DNA of 64,000 nt from Paraburkholderia panacisoli (GTDB lineage: Bacteria; Pseudomonadota; Gammaproteobacteria; Burkholderiales; Burkholderiaceae): NCBI RefSeq assembly GCF_008369935.1, contig NZ_VTUZ01000034.1:51387-115386 (forward strand), given 5' to 3'. A program made the position numbers and the translations under genes. Below, in pieces: positions 54,765-63,761 of the stretch. Each line of letters opens with the position of its first letter. The stretch's first letter is position 1. A model generated the notes under the pieces. It had not been told where the DNA came from and did no database searches. It was given only the letters and a program-made list of their open reading frames with translations.

Positions 54765-56549
54765 ATGTCAGCATTTACACCGCGCCGGCTGAGAAGCCAG
54801 GAATGGTTCGACGACCCATCGCATGCGGACATGACGGCGCTCTACGTCGAGCGCTTCATGAACTACGGTTTGACGCGCGAAGAGCTTCAGTCGGGCCGGC
54901 CGATCATCGGCATCGCGCAAACGGGCAGCGACCTCGCGCCGTGCAACCGCCATCACATCGAACTCGCCGCGCGCACCAAAGCAGGCATTCGCGACGCGGG
55001 CGGCATTCCGATGGAATTTCCGGTTCACCCGCTCGCCGAGCAGAGCCGCCGGCCGACCGCCGCGCTCGACCGCAATCTCGCGTATCTCGGGCTGGTGGAA
55101 ATTCTGCACGGCTTTCCGCTCGACGGCGTCGTGCTGACCACCGGCTGTGACAAGACCACGCCCGCCTGTCTGATGGCGGCGGCGACCGTCGACATGCCCG
55201 CCATCGTGCTGTCGGGCGGCCCGATGCTCGACGGTTGGCACGAAGGCAAGCGCGTCGGTTCAGGCACGGTCATCTGGCATGCGCGCAATCTGCTCGCCAC
55301 CGGCGAAATCGACTACGAGGGCTTCATGCAACTGACCACGGCGTCGTCGCCGTCGATCGGACACTGCAATACGATGGGCACCGCACTGTCGATGAACAGT
55401 CTCGCCGAGGCGCTCGGCATGTCCTTGCCTGGCTGCGCGAGCATTCCCGCCGCGTATCGCGAACGCGGGCAGATGGCTTACGCGACCGGCAAACGCATCG
55501 TCGATCTGGTGCGCGAGGACGTGCGTCCGTCGCACATCATGACCAAGGCGGCGTTCGAAAACGCGATCGTGGTGGCGTCGGCGCTGGGTGCGTCGAGCAA
55601 CTGCCCGCCGCATCTGATCGCGATTGCGCGGCACATGGGCGTCGAGCTGAGTCTCGACGACTGGCAGCGCGTGGGCGAGCAGGTGCCGTTGATCGTGAAC
55701 TGCATGCCCGCAGGCGAATATCTGGGCGAGAGCTTTCACCGCGCGGGCGGCGTGCCCGCCGTATTGCGCGAGCTTGCCAACGCGCAACTCGTGCATGGCG
55801 AATGCCTGACCGTGTCGGGTCGCACCATCGGCGAAATTGCGGCGGATGCGCCCGTGGCGGATCGCGACGTGATCAGGACAGCGGCAGAGCCGCTCAAACA
55901 CGGCGCGGGGTTCATCGTGCTGTCGGGCAACTTCTTCGACAGCGCGATCATGAAGATGTCGGTGGTCGGCGATGCGTTTCGGCAGACCTATCTGAGCGAG
56001 CCCGGCAAGGAAAACAGCTTCGAAGCGCGGGCCATCGTGTTCGACGGTCCCGAGGACTATCACGCGCGCATCAACGACCCGTCGCTCGAAATCGACCAGC
56101 ACTGCATTCTGGTGATTCGCGGCGCCGGGACCGTCGGCTATCCGGGGAGCGCCGAGGTGGTGAACATGGCGCCGCCGGCCGCGCTCGTGCGCGAGGGCAT
56201 CACGTCGTTGCCGACGCTCGGCGACGGGCGTCAAAGCGGCACGTCCGCGAGCCCGTCGATTCTGAACATGTCGCCCGAAGCGGCAGTGGGCGGCGGACTG
56301 TCGCTGTTGCGCACGAACGACCGCATTCGCGTGGATCTGAATTCGCGCAGCGTGAACGTGCTGGTCGACGAAGGCGAACTCGCGCGGCGCCGTGAGACGG
56401 CTAGCTTCGCGATTCCGCCGGCGCAGACGCCGTGGCAGGAACTGTACCGCCAGACGGTGGGCCAGCTTTCGACCGGCGGCTGTCTCGAACCTGCGACGCT
56501 GTATCTGAAAGTGATTGCCGAGCGTGGCAATCCGAGGCATTCGCACTGA
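54765..56549 (+). CDS. xylD: Xylonate dehydratase (IlvD/EDD family)
   Basis: Encodes 594 residues, as in Caulobacter XylD. It belongs to the iron-sulfur dehydratases: GIAQTGSDLAPCNRHH, TTGCDKTTPAC and SIGHCNTMGTA hold the three cluster cysteines; the C-terminal segment LPTLGDGRQSGTSASPSILN is conserved. It would convert xylonate to 2-keto-3-deoxyxylonate. Arabonate dehydratases are close relatives, so pentose specificity is inferred from the neighbouring XylX. A GC-rich stem follows the gene. Confidence 0.9.
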   Translation: MSAFTPRRLRSQEWFDDPSHADMTALYVERFMNYGLTREELQSGRPIIGIAQTGSDLAPCNRHHIELAARTKAGIRDAGGIPMEFPVHPLAEQSRRPTAALDRNLAYLGLVEILHGFPLDGVVLTTGCDKTTPACLMAAATVDMPAIVLSGGPMLDGWHEGKRVGSGTVIWHARNLLATGEIDYEGFMQLTTASSPSIGHCNTMGTALSMNSLAEALGMSLPGCASIPAAYRERGQMAYATGKRIVDLVREDVRPSHIMTKAAFENAIVVASALGASSNCPPHLIAIARHMGVELSLDDWQRVGEQVPLIVNCMPAGEYLGESFHRAGGVPAVLRELANAQLVHGECLTVSGRTIGEIAADAPVADRDVIRTAAEPLKHGAGFIVLSGNFFDSAIMKMSVVGDAFRQTYLSEPGKENSFEARAIVFDGPEDYHARINDPSLEIDQHCILVIRGAGTVGYPGSAEVVNMAPPAALVREGITSLPTLGDGRQSGTSASPSILNMSPEAAVGGGLSLLRTNDRIRVDLNSRSVNVLVDEGELARRRETASFAIPPAQTPWQELYRQTVGQLSTGGCLEPATLYLKVIAERGNPRHSH

Positions 56550-56632
56550 CGTGCAGGTTGCAGGGCCGGGCTCCGGTTTGACATCGGGCCCGGCCGTTCT
56601 GCTTTCCCAACTTTCCTGAAGAAACCACTCCC

Positions 56633-57820
56633 ATGTCCGCAACTTCCCAATCCAGTTTCCTCCCCGACGACCTCGACCAGGCGCTGCTCGTGGGGCGCGT
56701 ATGGCGCAAGACCGACGCGCATGAAGGCCCGTGCGTGGTCGTCGTGCGCGGCGGCGAGGTGTTCGACATCACCGCGACGGTGCCGACCACGGCTGACCTG
56801 TTCGAGCGTGAGAACGCCGCGCAGGTCGCGCGCACGGCGCCTGGCGTGTCGCTCGGCGGCGCGGCGCAACTGATCGCCGCCAACCTGCCCGGCGCCGCCG
56901 CGCCGGCCGTGCGGCTGCTCGCGCCGTGCGACATCCAGGCCATCAAGGCGTGCGGCGTCACGTTCGCGGTGAGTCTGATCGAACGCGTGATCGAAGAGCA
57001 GGCGGGCGGCGATCCGGCGAAGGCGAAGGAAGTCCGCGAGACCATCGCATCGACGATCGGCACGGACCTGTCGAAGATCAAACCGGGCTCGGACGCCGCG
57101 ATGAAGCTGAAGGCCGAACTCGAACGGCGCGGTGCGTGGTCGCAATACATGGAAGTGGGCATCGGCCCGGACGCGGAAGTGTTCTCGAAGTCGCAGCCGA
57201 TGTCGGCGGTGGGCTTCGGCGCCGACGTGGGCCTGCTGGCCGCTTCGACCTGGAATAACCCGGAGCCGGAGATCGTGCTGGCGGTGAATGGCCGCGGCCA
57301 GATCGTCGGCGCGACGCTCGGCAACGACGTCAACCTGCGCGATATCGAAGGCCGCTCGGCGCTGCTGCTCGGCAAGTGCAAGGACAACAACGGCTCGTGC
57401 GCGATCGGCCCGTTCATTCGTCTGTTCGACGAGCGCTTCTCGCTCGACTCGGTGCGCTCGGCGAGTGTCGCGCTGCGCGTGGAAGGCGCCGACGACGACT
57501 TCGTGCTCGAAGGCGTGAGCCACATGAGCGAAATCAGCCGCGATCCGGCGGACCTGGTCGCGCAGACGTGGGGTCGGCATCACCAGTACCCGGACGGCTT
57601 CATGCTGTTCCTCGGCACGATGTTCTCGCCGATCAAGGACCGTGACGCCGCCGGTGGCGGATTCACGCACCACCTGGGCGACCTCGTGACGATTTCGACG
57701 CCGCAACTCGGCGCGCTGACCAACACGGTCCGGTTGAGCACCGAAATCGAACCGTGGACGTTCGGCGTGCGCGCGCTTTATCGGAATCTGGCGGCTCGCG
57801 GGTTGCTCGGCGCGGCCTGA
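56633..57820 (+). CDS. xylX: 2-keto-3-deoxy-D-xylonate dehydratase (FAH family)
   Basis: Encodes 395 residues of the fumarylacetoacetate-hydrolase-like family, matching Caulobacter XylX in length. Characteristic segments are IKACGVTFAVSLIERVIEEQ, PEIVLAVNGRGQIVGATLGND and DGFMLFLGTMFSPIKDRD. It dehydrates 2-keto-3-deoxyxylonate to 2-oxoglutarate semialdehyde. L-arabinose pathways usually use a DHDPS-fold enzyme at this step, which favours D-xylose here. Confidence 0.9.
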   Translation: MSATSQSSFLPDDLDQALLVGRVWRKTDAHEGPCVVVVRGGEVFDITATVPTTADLFERENAAQVARTAPGVSLGGAAQLIAANLPGAAAPAVRLLAPCDIQAIKACGVTFAVSLIERVIEEQAGGDPAKAKEVRETIASTIGTDLSKIKPGSDAAMKLKAELERRGAWSQYMEVGIGPDAEVFSKSQPMSAVGFGADVGLLAASTWNNPEPEIVLAVNGRGQIVGATLGNDVNLRDIEGRSALLLGKCKDNNGSCAIGPFIRLFDERFSLDSVRSASVALRVEGADDDFVLEGVSHMSEISRDPADLVAQTWGRHHQYPDGFMLFLGTMFSPIKDRDAAGGGFTHHLGDLVTISTPQLGALTNTVRLSTEIEPWTFGVRALYRNLAARGLLGAA

Positions 57821-57971
57821 TCGGCCCGCGTGTATTTGCGCGTATCGTGAGCCTACGGCGCGGCGATCGTGCCGCGCATAGCGCCAGGTATTTCCAGTTA
57901 CCGCCGTTCCGGCCTGACGATCAGGTCTCGCCGGCGGAGCCTTCAATCCGTATCGACCGGAGAGAGACAGC

Positions 57972-59414
57972 ATGAGCCAGTTTGCAAACTATATCGATGG
58001 ACAGTGGGTAGAAGGCGCGAGCGTGTCGCGCAACGTCAATCCGTCCAACCTCGACGACGTGATCGGCGAGTTCGCGCAGGCCGACGCCGAGCAGACGCAA
58101 CGCGCGATCAGCGCCGCGCGCAAGGCGTTCGCGCAGTGGTCACTGTCCACGCCGCAGCAGCGCTTCGACATCCTCGATCAGGCGGGCAGCGTGATCCTCG
58201 CGCGCAAGGCCGAGCTTGGCCGGCTGCTCGCGCGTGAAGAAGGCAAGACGCTGCCCGAGGCGATCGGCGAAGTGGGCCGCGCAGGGCAGATCTTCAAGTT
58301 CTTTGCGGGCGAAGCGCTGCGTCTGGGCGGCGAAACCGTGCCGTCCGTGCGTCCTGGCATGACCGTCGAAGTGACGCGCGAGCCGCTCGGCGTGATCGGC
58401 CTCATCACGCCGTGGAATTTCCCGATCGCGATTCCCGCGTGGAAGATTGCGCCGGCGCTTGCGTATGGGAACAGCGTCGTCGTCAAACCGGCCGACCTCG
58501 TGCCGGCCAGCACGTGGGAGCTGGTCAAGATCATCGCCGAGGCGGGCGCGCCGGCGGGCGTCATCAATCTCGTGATGGGACGCGGCTCGGTGGTCGGTGA
58601 AGCGTTGGTTTCTGCGCCGGAAGTGGATGCGGTGAGCTTCACCGGATCGGTCGCGACCGGCCGGGCAATCGGCGCGAAATGCTTTGCGTCCGGCAAGAAG
58701 TTTCAACTGGAGATGGGCGGCAAGAACCCGATGGTCGTGCTCGACGACGCCGACCTCGATGTCGCGATCGAAGCGTGCATCAACGGCGCGTTTTATTCGA
58801 CGGGGCAGCGTTGCACCGCGTCGAGCCGGTTGATCGTGACCGAAGGTATTTATGAGCGCTTCATCGACGGCATGAAAGCGCGCATGCGCGCGTTGAAGGT
58901 GGGCGATGCGCTGGCCGACGGCACGCAGATCGGCCCGGTCGTCGACGACAAGCAGTTCCAGCAGGACGAACGCTATCTAGCGATCGCCCGCGAAGAGGGC
59001 GGCGCGGTGTTCGGCGGGGAGCGGGTGGAGCGAGACACGCGCGGCTACTTCCTCGCGCCGGCGCTGGTCACCGACACGACGTCGCAGATGCGCATCAACC
59101 GGGAAGAAGTGTTCGGCCCGGTGGCCTCGGTCATCAAGGTCAAGGACTACAACGAGGCGCTCGCGGTCGCCAACGACACGGAGTTCGGGCTCTCAGCAGG
59201 CATCTGCACGACCTCGCTGAAGTACTCGAGCCACTTCCGCCGTCATATGCAGGCCGGCATGGTGATGGTGAACACGGCAACCGCCGGGGTGGATTATCAC
59301 GTGCCGTTTGGCGGCCGCAAGGGTTCGAGCTACGGTCCGCGCGAGCAAGGCAGTTATGCCCGCGAGTTTTATACGACGGTCAAGACCGCGTATGTGAATG
59401 CGGGCGTCGTTTGA
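57972..59414 (+). CDS. 2-oxoglutarate semialdehyde dehydrogenase
   Basis: Encodes 480 residues of the aldehyde dehydrogenase superfamily. ITPWNFPIAIPAWKIAPAL, FTGSVATGRAIG, LEMGGKNP and catalytic Cys281 in GQRCTASS are all present. It completes the Weimberg route by oxidising 2-oxoglutarate semialdehyde to 2-oxoglutarate. AGAGAGACAGC precedes the ATG. It is the last gene of the pentose block. Confidence 0.92.
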   Translation: MSQFANYIDGQWVEGASVSRNVNPSNLDDVIGEFAQADAEQTQRAISAARKAFAQWSLSTPQQRFDILDQAGSVILARKAELGRLLAREEGKTLPEAIGEVGRAGQIFKFFAGEALRLGGETVPSVRPGMTVEVTREPLGVIGLITPWNFPIAIPAWKIAPALAYGNSVVVKPADLVPASTWELVKIIAEAGAPAGVINLVMGRGSVVGEALVSAPEVDAVSFTGSVATGRAIGAKCFASGKKFQLEMGGKNPMVVLDDADLDVAIEACINGAFYSTGQRCTASSRLIVTEGIYERFIDGMKARMRALKVGDALADGTQIGPVVDDKQFQQDERYLAIAREEGGAVFGGERVERDTRGYFLAPALVTDTTSQMRINREEVFGPVASVIKVKDYNEALAVANDTEFGLSAGICTTSLKYSSHFRRHMQAGMVMVNTATAGVDYHVPFGGRKGSSYGPREQGSYAREFYTTVKTAYVNAGVV

Positions 59415-59467
59415 GGGGCGCGGATTAGCGTAGTTGCGCACGCAGCGGCGGCAACGGGAGACAAAGC

Positions 59468-59489
59468 GCCCAGCCGCTGACGGCTGGGC
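59468..59489. terminator. Hairpin after the aldehyde dehydrogenase gene
   Basis: GCCCAGCCG (59468-59476) and CGGCTGGGC (59481-59489) form a perfect 9-bp stem with a 4-nt loop, 53 bp past the stop. No U-tract. Confidence 0.5.
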
Positions 59490-59528
59490 GAAGCCACCGG
59501 GAATCCGGGGCGGAGGTTCTGATGTGAA

Positions 59529-59564
59529 ACGGGCCCGCGATCGAAATCACGATCGCAGGCCCGT
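59529..59564. terminator. Second hairpin between convergent genes
   Basis: ACGGGCC and GCGATCG pair with CGATCGC and GGCCCGT around one C-A mismatch and a 6-nt loop. It lies between the plus-strand dehydrogenase gene and the minus-strand DUF4148 gene and may act on both transcripts. Confidence 0.5.
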
Positions 59565-59629
59565 AGAGTGAAGCAGCCGGGTGCAGGTGCATGCGCTCCG
59601 GTGAAGCGACGGCCGGTAGGCCGGAAGGC

Positions 59630-59899
59630 TCACTCCGCTACTGCGTGGCCTTGTTGCGACGAACCGCTGGCGACACCGCCCACTGCGCTGTTCTGCGCGG
59701 CAATGCGCGCTTCCGCAGCCTGAATGTTCGCGGGGTATTCGTTCGGGTTCGAACGGGCCGGGTTATAGCCAGCCTTTTCGACCTGAATCAGTTCTTCGCG
59801 CACTTGCGCGCGGGTCAACGGCTGGTTCGATTGAGCGAAAACAGCGACCGGAGCAGCAAGGGTAGCGGCGATAACAACGGCTTGAACGAGCGATTTCAT
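59630..59899 (-). CDS. DUF4148 exported protein
   Basis: Encodes 89 residues: signal peptide ending PVAVFAQS, then the DUF4148 core QPLTRAQVREELIQVEKAGYNP and a Gly/Ser/Gln-rich end. The family is abundant in Burkholderiaceae and has no known function. A GGAGG-like site precedes the ATG. It stands alone between hairpins and the LysR gene. Confidence 0.9.
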   Translation of the reverse strand: MKSLVQAVVIAATLAAPVAVFAQSNQPLTRAQVREELIQVEKAGYNPARSNPNEYPANIQAAEARIAAQNSAVGGVASGSSQQGHAVAE

Positions 59900-60161
59900 G
59901 GTGACTACCTCCAGAGATTTGTCTTGTTTGGGCTACGAACTTGTTTGTCTGCAGCAGTGGTGACAGTCTAGGAGGGCGTGAAACTAGGGTAAATACCTAA
60001 TTTCCGAAATCACTGTTTCGTAAATTAAAACAATGTGGCGGCAAATTCGTGGAGAGGCGCGGCCCGGATGCATTTGTTGCAAATATTGGGATGTTTGCGC
60101 TGTATCTGCGCAGGTGTGTCACGGCCGGCGGCGCGTAGGGCGTGGCAATCAGGCCATTGCA

Positions 60162-61073
60162 CTACGATCCGAGCTTTTCCATCAGAAAGTCGACGAAGCT
60201 GCGCACACGCGACGAGAGATGTCGCGCATGCGGATAGAGCAGCACGAACGGCCGCGAACATCCGCCATAGGGCTTCAGCAATTCCTTGAGCGTGCCGTCG
60301 GCAATGTCTTTGTCGACGATAAACCGATAGGTCTGAAAAATGCCCGCGTCATGGCGTGCCAAAGTCACCCCGGAAAGCACGTCGCCAGAAGCCGCATAGC
60401 CGCCGCGCGTCATCATTTCGGCTTCTTCGCCATTCTGCTTGAACAACCATGGCAAGTTGCGTCCGCTGCTCGGCAGCGCGTACTGGATGCAGTCGTGATG
60501 GACCAGATCGTCCGGCGTCTTTAGTTTGGCGGCTCCGCGCAGGTACGCGGGCGACGCGATCACCACCAGTTCCGCATCCTCGATCTTGCGCGCGATCAGG
60601 CCAGAGTCGCCCGGCGCGCGTCCGCGAATGGCCAGGTCGAAGCCCTCTTCCGCAAAGTCGATGTTGCGGTTGCTCAGGTGCGTTTCGACGGTGACACTGG
60701 GATAACGCGCACGAAACTCCGCGAGCAGCGGCAGCACCCGGTAGTGGCCATATGGCGTCGGCATGCTGATCCGCAACACGCCGGCCGGGGTGGTCTGCTG
60801 GCCGGTTGCCTCGCGTTCGGCGTCCGCAAGCTGATGCAGCGCTTGCCGGCATTGTTCGAAATAGCGCCTTCCCGCATCCGTTAGCCGGATCTGTCGCGTG
60901 GTGCGCACGAACAGGCGCACACCCAGGCGCGTTTCCAGACGCGCAACGGAGCGACTGACCGCAGCCGGCGTGACGCTCGCAGCATTCGCGGCGAGGGTGA
61001 AGCTCTCCAGTTCGGCGGCGAGACAGAACAGTTCGATACTGCCTAGAAGGACGTCTTCAAATTGACGCTGCAT
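60162..61073 (-). CDS. LysR-family regulator
   Basis: Encodes 303 residues. The N-terminal winged helix (FCLAAELESFTLAANAASVT, SVARLETRLGVRLFVRTTR) is followed by the substrate-binding domain, in the CrgA/AaeR-like subgroup typical of betaproteobacteria. It is divergent from the nitronate monooxygenase gene (166 bp between starts) and probably controls it and perhaps the downstream tautomerase region. Confidence 0.92.
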   Translation of the reverse strand: MQRQFEDVLLGSIELFCLAAELESFTLAANAASVTPAAVSRSVARLETRLGVRLFVRTTRQIRLTDAGRRYFEQCRQALHQLADAEREATGQQTTPAGVLRISMPTPYGHYRVLPLLAEFRARYPSVTVETHLSNRNIDFAEEGFDLAIRGRAPGDSGLIARKIEDAELVVIASPAYLRGAAKLKTPDDLVHHDCIQYALPSSGRNLPWLFKQNGEEAEMMTRGGYAASGDVLSGVTLARHDAGIFQTYRFIVDKDIADGTLKELLKPYGGCSRPFVLLYPHARHLSSRVRSFVDFLMEKLGS

Positions 61074-61239
61074 GGTTTTCGATGACCTGTCTCATCGCGT
61101 TGTTGTGGCCGGGCAGAAGTCCCCTGCGGCGGCCGTAAAGTGACGGCAACGGGCGGCGCGCTCGCCTTCGGTGCGCAATCACGGGCTGAGCACACTATCT
61201 CAGGACTATAGTGTAGTGAGCATCGACTGGGGGATAGAC

Positions 61240-62340
61240 ATGATCGAACAGAAAGGCAATCGCGCGTTGCTGCATTTGCTGGGTATCGACAAGCCAATTG
61301 TTCAGGCGCCGATGGCCGGTGTCAGCACGCCGGCATTGGCGGCGGCCGTCTCGAATGCGGGCGGCCTCGGCTCGCTGGGCGTCGGAGCGATGAACGCCGA
61401 AGGAGCGCGCAAGGTCATCAGAGAGACACGCGCTTTGACGGCCAAACCATTCAACATCAACGTTTTCTGTCATCAACCGGCGCAGGCTGACGAGGCTGTC
61501 GCGCGCCAATGGTTGAACTGGCTTGCGCCATATTTCAAAGAATACGGCGCAAGCCCGCCGGCGTCGCTGTCGGAGATCTACACGAGCTTCGTGGCGGACC
61601 CGGCCATGCTGCAAGTTTTTATCGAGGAAAAGCCGGCGATCGTGAGTTTCCATTTCGGCTTGCCCTCCGCCGATGTGATCGCCGAACTGAAGAAAGCAGG
61701 CATCAGGCTGCTCGCGAGCGCAACCAACCTTGATGAGGCTGCGCAGGTTGCAGCGGCGGGAGTCGATGCGATCGTCGCGCAAGGTATCGAGGCCGGCGGG
61801 CATCGCGGCGTTTTCGATCCGGATGCAGTCGATGACGGCTTGGGCGTATTTGCGCTGACGCGTCTGCTGGTCAGAGAATTCGACCTGCCGGTGATCGCGG
61901 CCGGCGGCATCATGGACGGTGCCGGGATCGCGGCGGCGCTCGCGCTGGGTGCTCAAGCGGCTCAGTTGGGCACCGCTTTTGTCGTGTGCCCGGAGACGTC
62001 GATCGACGACGGTTATCGTCGGGCGATGCTTGCGGACGCGGCTCGCCGGACGACTTTTACGGCAGCGATTTCGGGGCGGGTTGCGAGAAGCATGGTGAAC
62101 CGGTTTACCGAACTCGGCAGCGACGCGCGATCTCCAAAGCCGCCCGCCTATCCGATTGCATACGATGCGGGCAAGGCGCTTCATGCGGCCGCGAAAGCCA
62201 CGGGCGAGTTCGGTTATGGCGCACAGTGGGCGGGGCAGGCGGCCGCGCTGGCGAGGCCGTTGCCTGCCGCCGAGCTGGTTGCCGAGTTGGACCGCGAACT
62301 GAAGGAGAGCATCAGGCAATTGCAGCAGTTTGCGGGCTAG
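61240..62340 (+). CDS. Nitronate monooxygenase (2-nitropropane dioxygenase family)
   Basis: Encodes about 366 residues of the FMN-dependent TIM-barrel family. PIVQAPMAGVSTPALAAAVS at the start, GIEAGGHRG with the catalytic histidine, and PVIAAGGIMDGAGIAAAL for FMN phosphate binding are present. It oxidises nitronates, such as propionate 3-nitronate, a plant and fungal toxin. GGGGGATAGAC precedes ATG 61240; the frame is open to 61171 without conserved residues. Confidence 0.9.
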   Translation: MIEQKGNRALLHLLGIDKPIVQAPMAGVSTPALAAAVSNAGGLGSLGVGAMNAEGARKVIRETRALTAKPFNINVFCHQPAQADEAVARQWLNWLAPYFKEYGASPPASLSEIYTSFVADPAMLQVFIEEKPAIVSFHFGLPSADVIAELKKAGIRLLASATNLDEAAQVAAAGVDAIVAQGIEAGGHRGVFDPDAVDDGLGVFALTRLLVREFDLPVIAAGGIMDGAGIAAALALGAQAAQLGTAFVVCPETSIDDGYRRAMLADAARRTTFTAAISGRVARSMVNRFTELGSDARSPKPPAYPIAYDAGKALHAAAKATGEFGYGAQWAGQAAALARPLPAAELVAELDRELKESIRQLQQFAG

Positions 62341-62448
62341 CGGCCGTTGTCGTTATGAGGGCGCAAGAAGGAGAGTCAGGTTTCCTTGAGATTGCGCCCT
62401 CGTTCATTCGACAACGATCGTTCTGAATCATCGCGCAAGTGCTGGCGG

Positions 62449-62685
62449 CTAGTCCAGCTTCAGGCCGCGTTGTTTGCGATAGGCTTCGACCGGCAATCCG
62501 CCCCAGCCCCAGTTCTCGGTCTCCACTTCCTGAATGACGACGAAAGTCGAGTCGAGCGGCTTGTTCAGCACGTCGAGCAGCAACTGACTGACGCCGCCGA
62601 TTAGCGCGGCTTTTTCGTCTGCAGTGACGGAGTCGTTGCCGGGCTTGCTGCCTTCGCGGGTTACCTGAATGGTGACGATGGGCAT
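62449..62685 (-). CDS. 4-oxalocrotonate tautomerase-family protein
   Basis: Encodes 78 residues. Pro2, which becomes the N-terminal catalytic proline after Met removal, starts the chain (PIVTIQVTREG), and the helix DEKAALIGGVSQLLLDVLNK is typical. The substrate is unknown. It is 60 bp upstream of the truncated SDR gene on the same strand order, and convergent with the monooxygenase gene. Confidence 0.88.
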   Translation of the reverse strand: MPIVTIQVTREGSKPGNDSVTADEKAALIGGVSQLLLDVLNKPLDSTFVVIQEVETENWGWGGLPVEAYRKQRGLKLD

Positions 62686-62745
62686 GTGAATCTCAATTGA
62701 CGTGGGTTGTCTTGCAGGGCGCCAATTTGCGGCGCCCAGTTCCGA

Positions 62746-63372
62746 TCAGTGGCCGGCGCTTTGGCCGCCGTCGACGTGCAGGATTTCGCCGGTCACGAAC
62801 GGCGCGGAATCCAGGTACAGCACAGCGCCGACGACATCGCTCATCTCACCCATGTGACCAATGGGATGCAGTGTGTCGAGCGCCGCGTGGGTTTCTTTCG
62901 GGTGCATCGGCGATTTGATGACACCTGGCGAAACGGCATTGGCGCGAATGCCCCTCTGCGCGTATTCGATCGCCAGGGACTTCGTGGCCGTGTTCAGACC
63001 GCCCTTGGTCAGCGAAGCCAGTACCGAGGGTACGCCATCGATGGCGTGATCGGTGAGGCTGGTCGTGATGTTGACCACGTGACCGCTCGCATTCTTTTCC
63101 ATCTCGGCGATCGCGAGCTGGGTATTGTGGAAGACGCTCGAGAGGTTCACGGCGGTGATGGCCGCGTAGTCTTTCGCGGTGTATCGGGTGAAGGGCTTGG
63201 CGACGAAGATGCCGGCGTTGTTGACCAGCGTGCCGATGCGGCCGAAGCGGTCGACGGCTGCGGAGATCACGCGCTGGGCGGTCGCCGGATCGGCGATATC
63301 GCCGGCCACGGTCATGATGTTGGGATCGTCCGACGGTTTGATCGATCGCGCGGTTGCGACGACGCGATAGTC
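62746..63372 (-). pseudogene. SDR gene lacking its 5' end
   Basis: From YRVVATARSIKPSDDPNIM onward the frame encodes a recognisable SDR (GDIADPATAQRVI, LVNNAGIFVAKPF, GIRANAVSPGVIKSPMHP, VTGEILHVDGG). The N-terminal strand and the TGxxxGIG cofactor loop, about 25-30 residues, are missing. The frame is open back to 63540, but that extra part is unrelated. The YxxxK region reads SVLASLTKGG, without the usual Tyr, although related SDRs share this. The lost end faces the rRNA promoter region. Confidence 0.75.
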
Positions 63373-63725
63373 GAGCTTCCCGCGATGGACAAACAGAGTC
63401 GTGCGTGCCAGGTACAAATGCATTGGATGGCAATGGCGCCTGGGGGGCGGTTCACGTTTTGCGATGCTCGTTGCCGTCCGGGCGGAGCGTGGGTCACTCC
63501 GGAGTTTTATTGAGCGGGGCACTTCACTGTGCATCGGCAAAACGCGGAAACAATATCCGTGCTCGTGGCGCGGAGCGTTAGAAAGTCCTTGTCGATTCGA
63601 AGCAGACGTGCGTAGTTGCGCGGACCTGCTCGATACTTCCGCGACGACTGCAAGCGACGGAAGAACTTCATCGTCGCTTTGCCGATGCTCGATCGAGACG
63701 GCGAAAAAATATTTCGCAAATTGGG
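63373..63725. other. Upstream region of the rRNA operon
   Basis: About 350 bp between the truncated SDR and the rRNA promoter. AT content rises just upstream of the promoter (GAAAAAATATTTCGCAAATT), as in UP elements. No gene is supported. Confidence 0.5.
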
Positions 63726-63754
63726 TTGACCGATGGAATTCCGGTCTGCATAAT
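63726..63754 (+). promoter_or_regulatory. rRNA operon promoter
   Basis: TTGACC (63726-63731) and CATAAT (63749-63754) are exactly 17 bp apart, with an AT-rich stretch immediately upstream. The leader downstream is recognisably ribosomal. Confidence 0.8.
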
Positions 63755-63761
63755 TCGCCTC

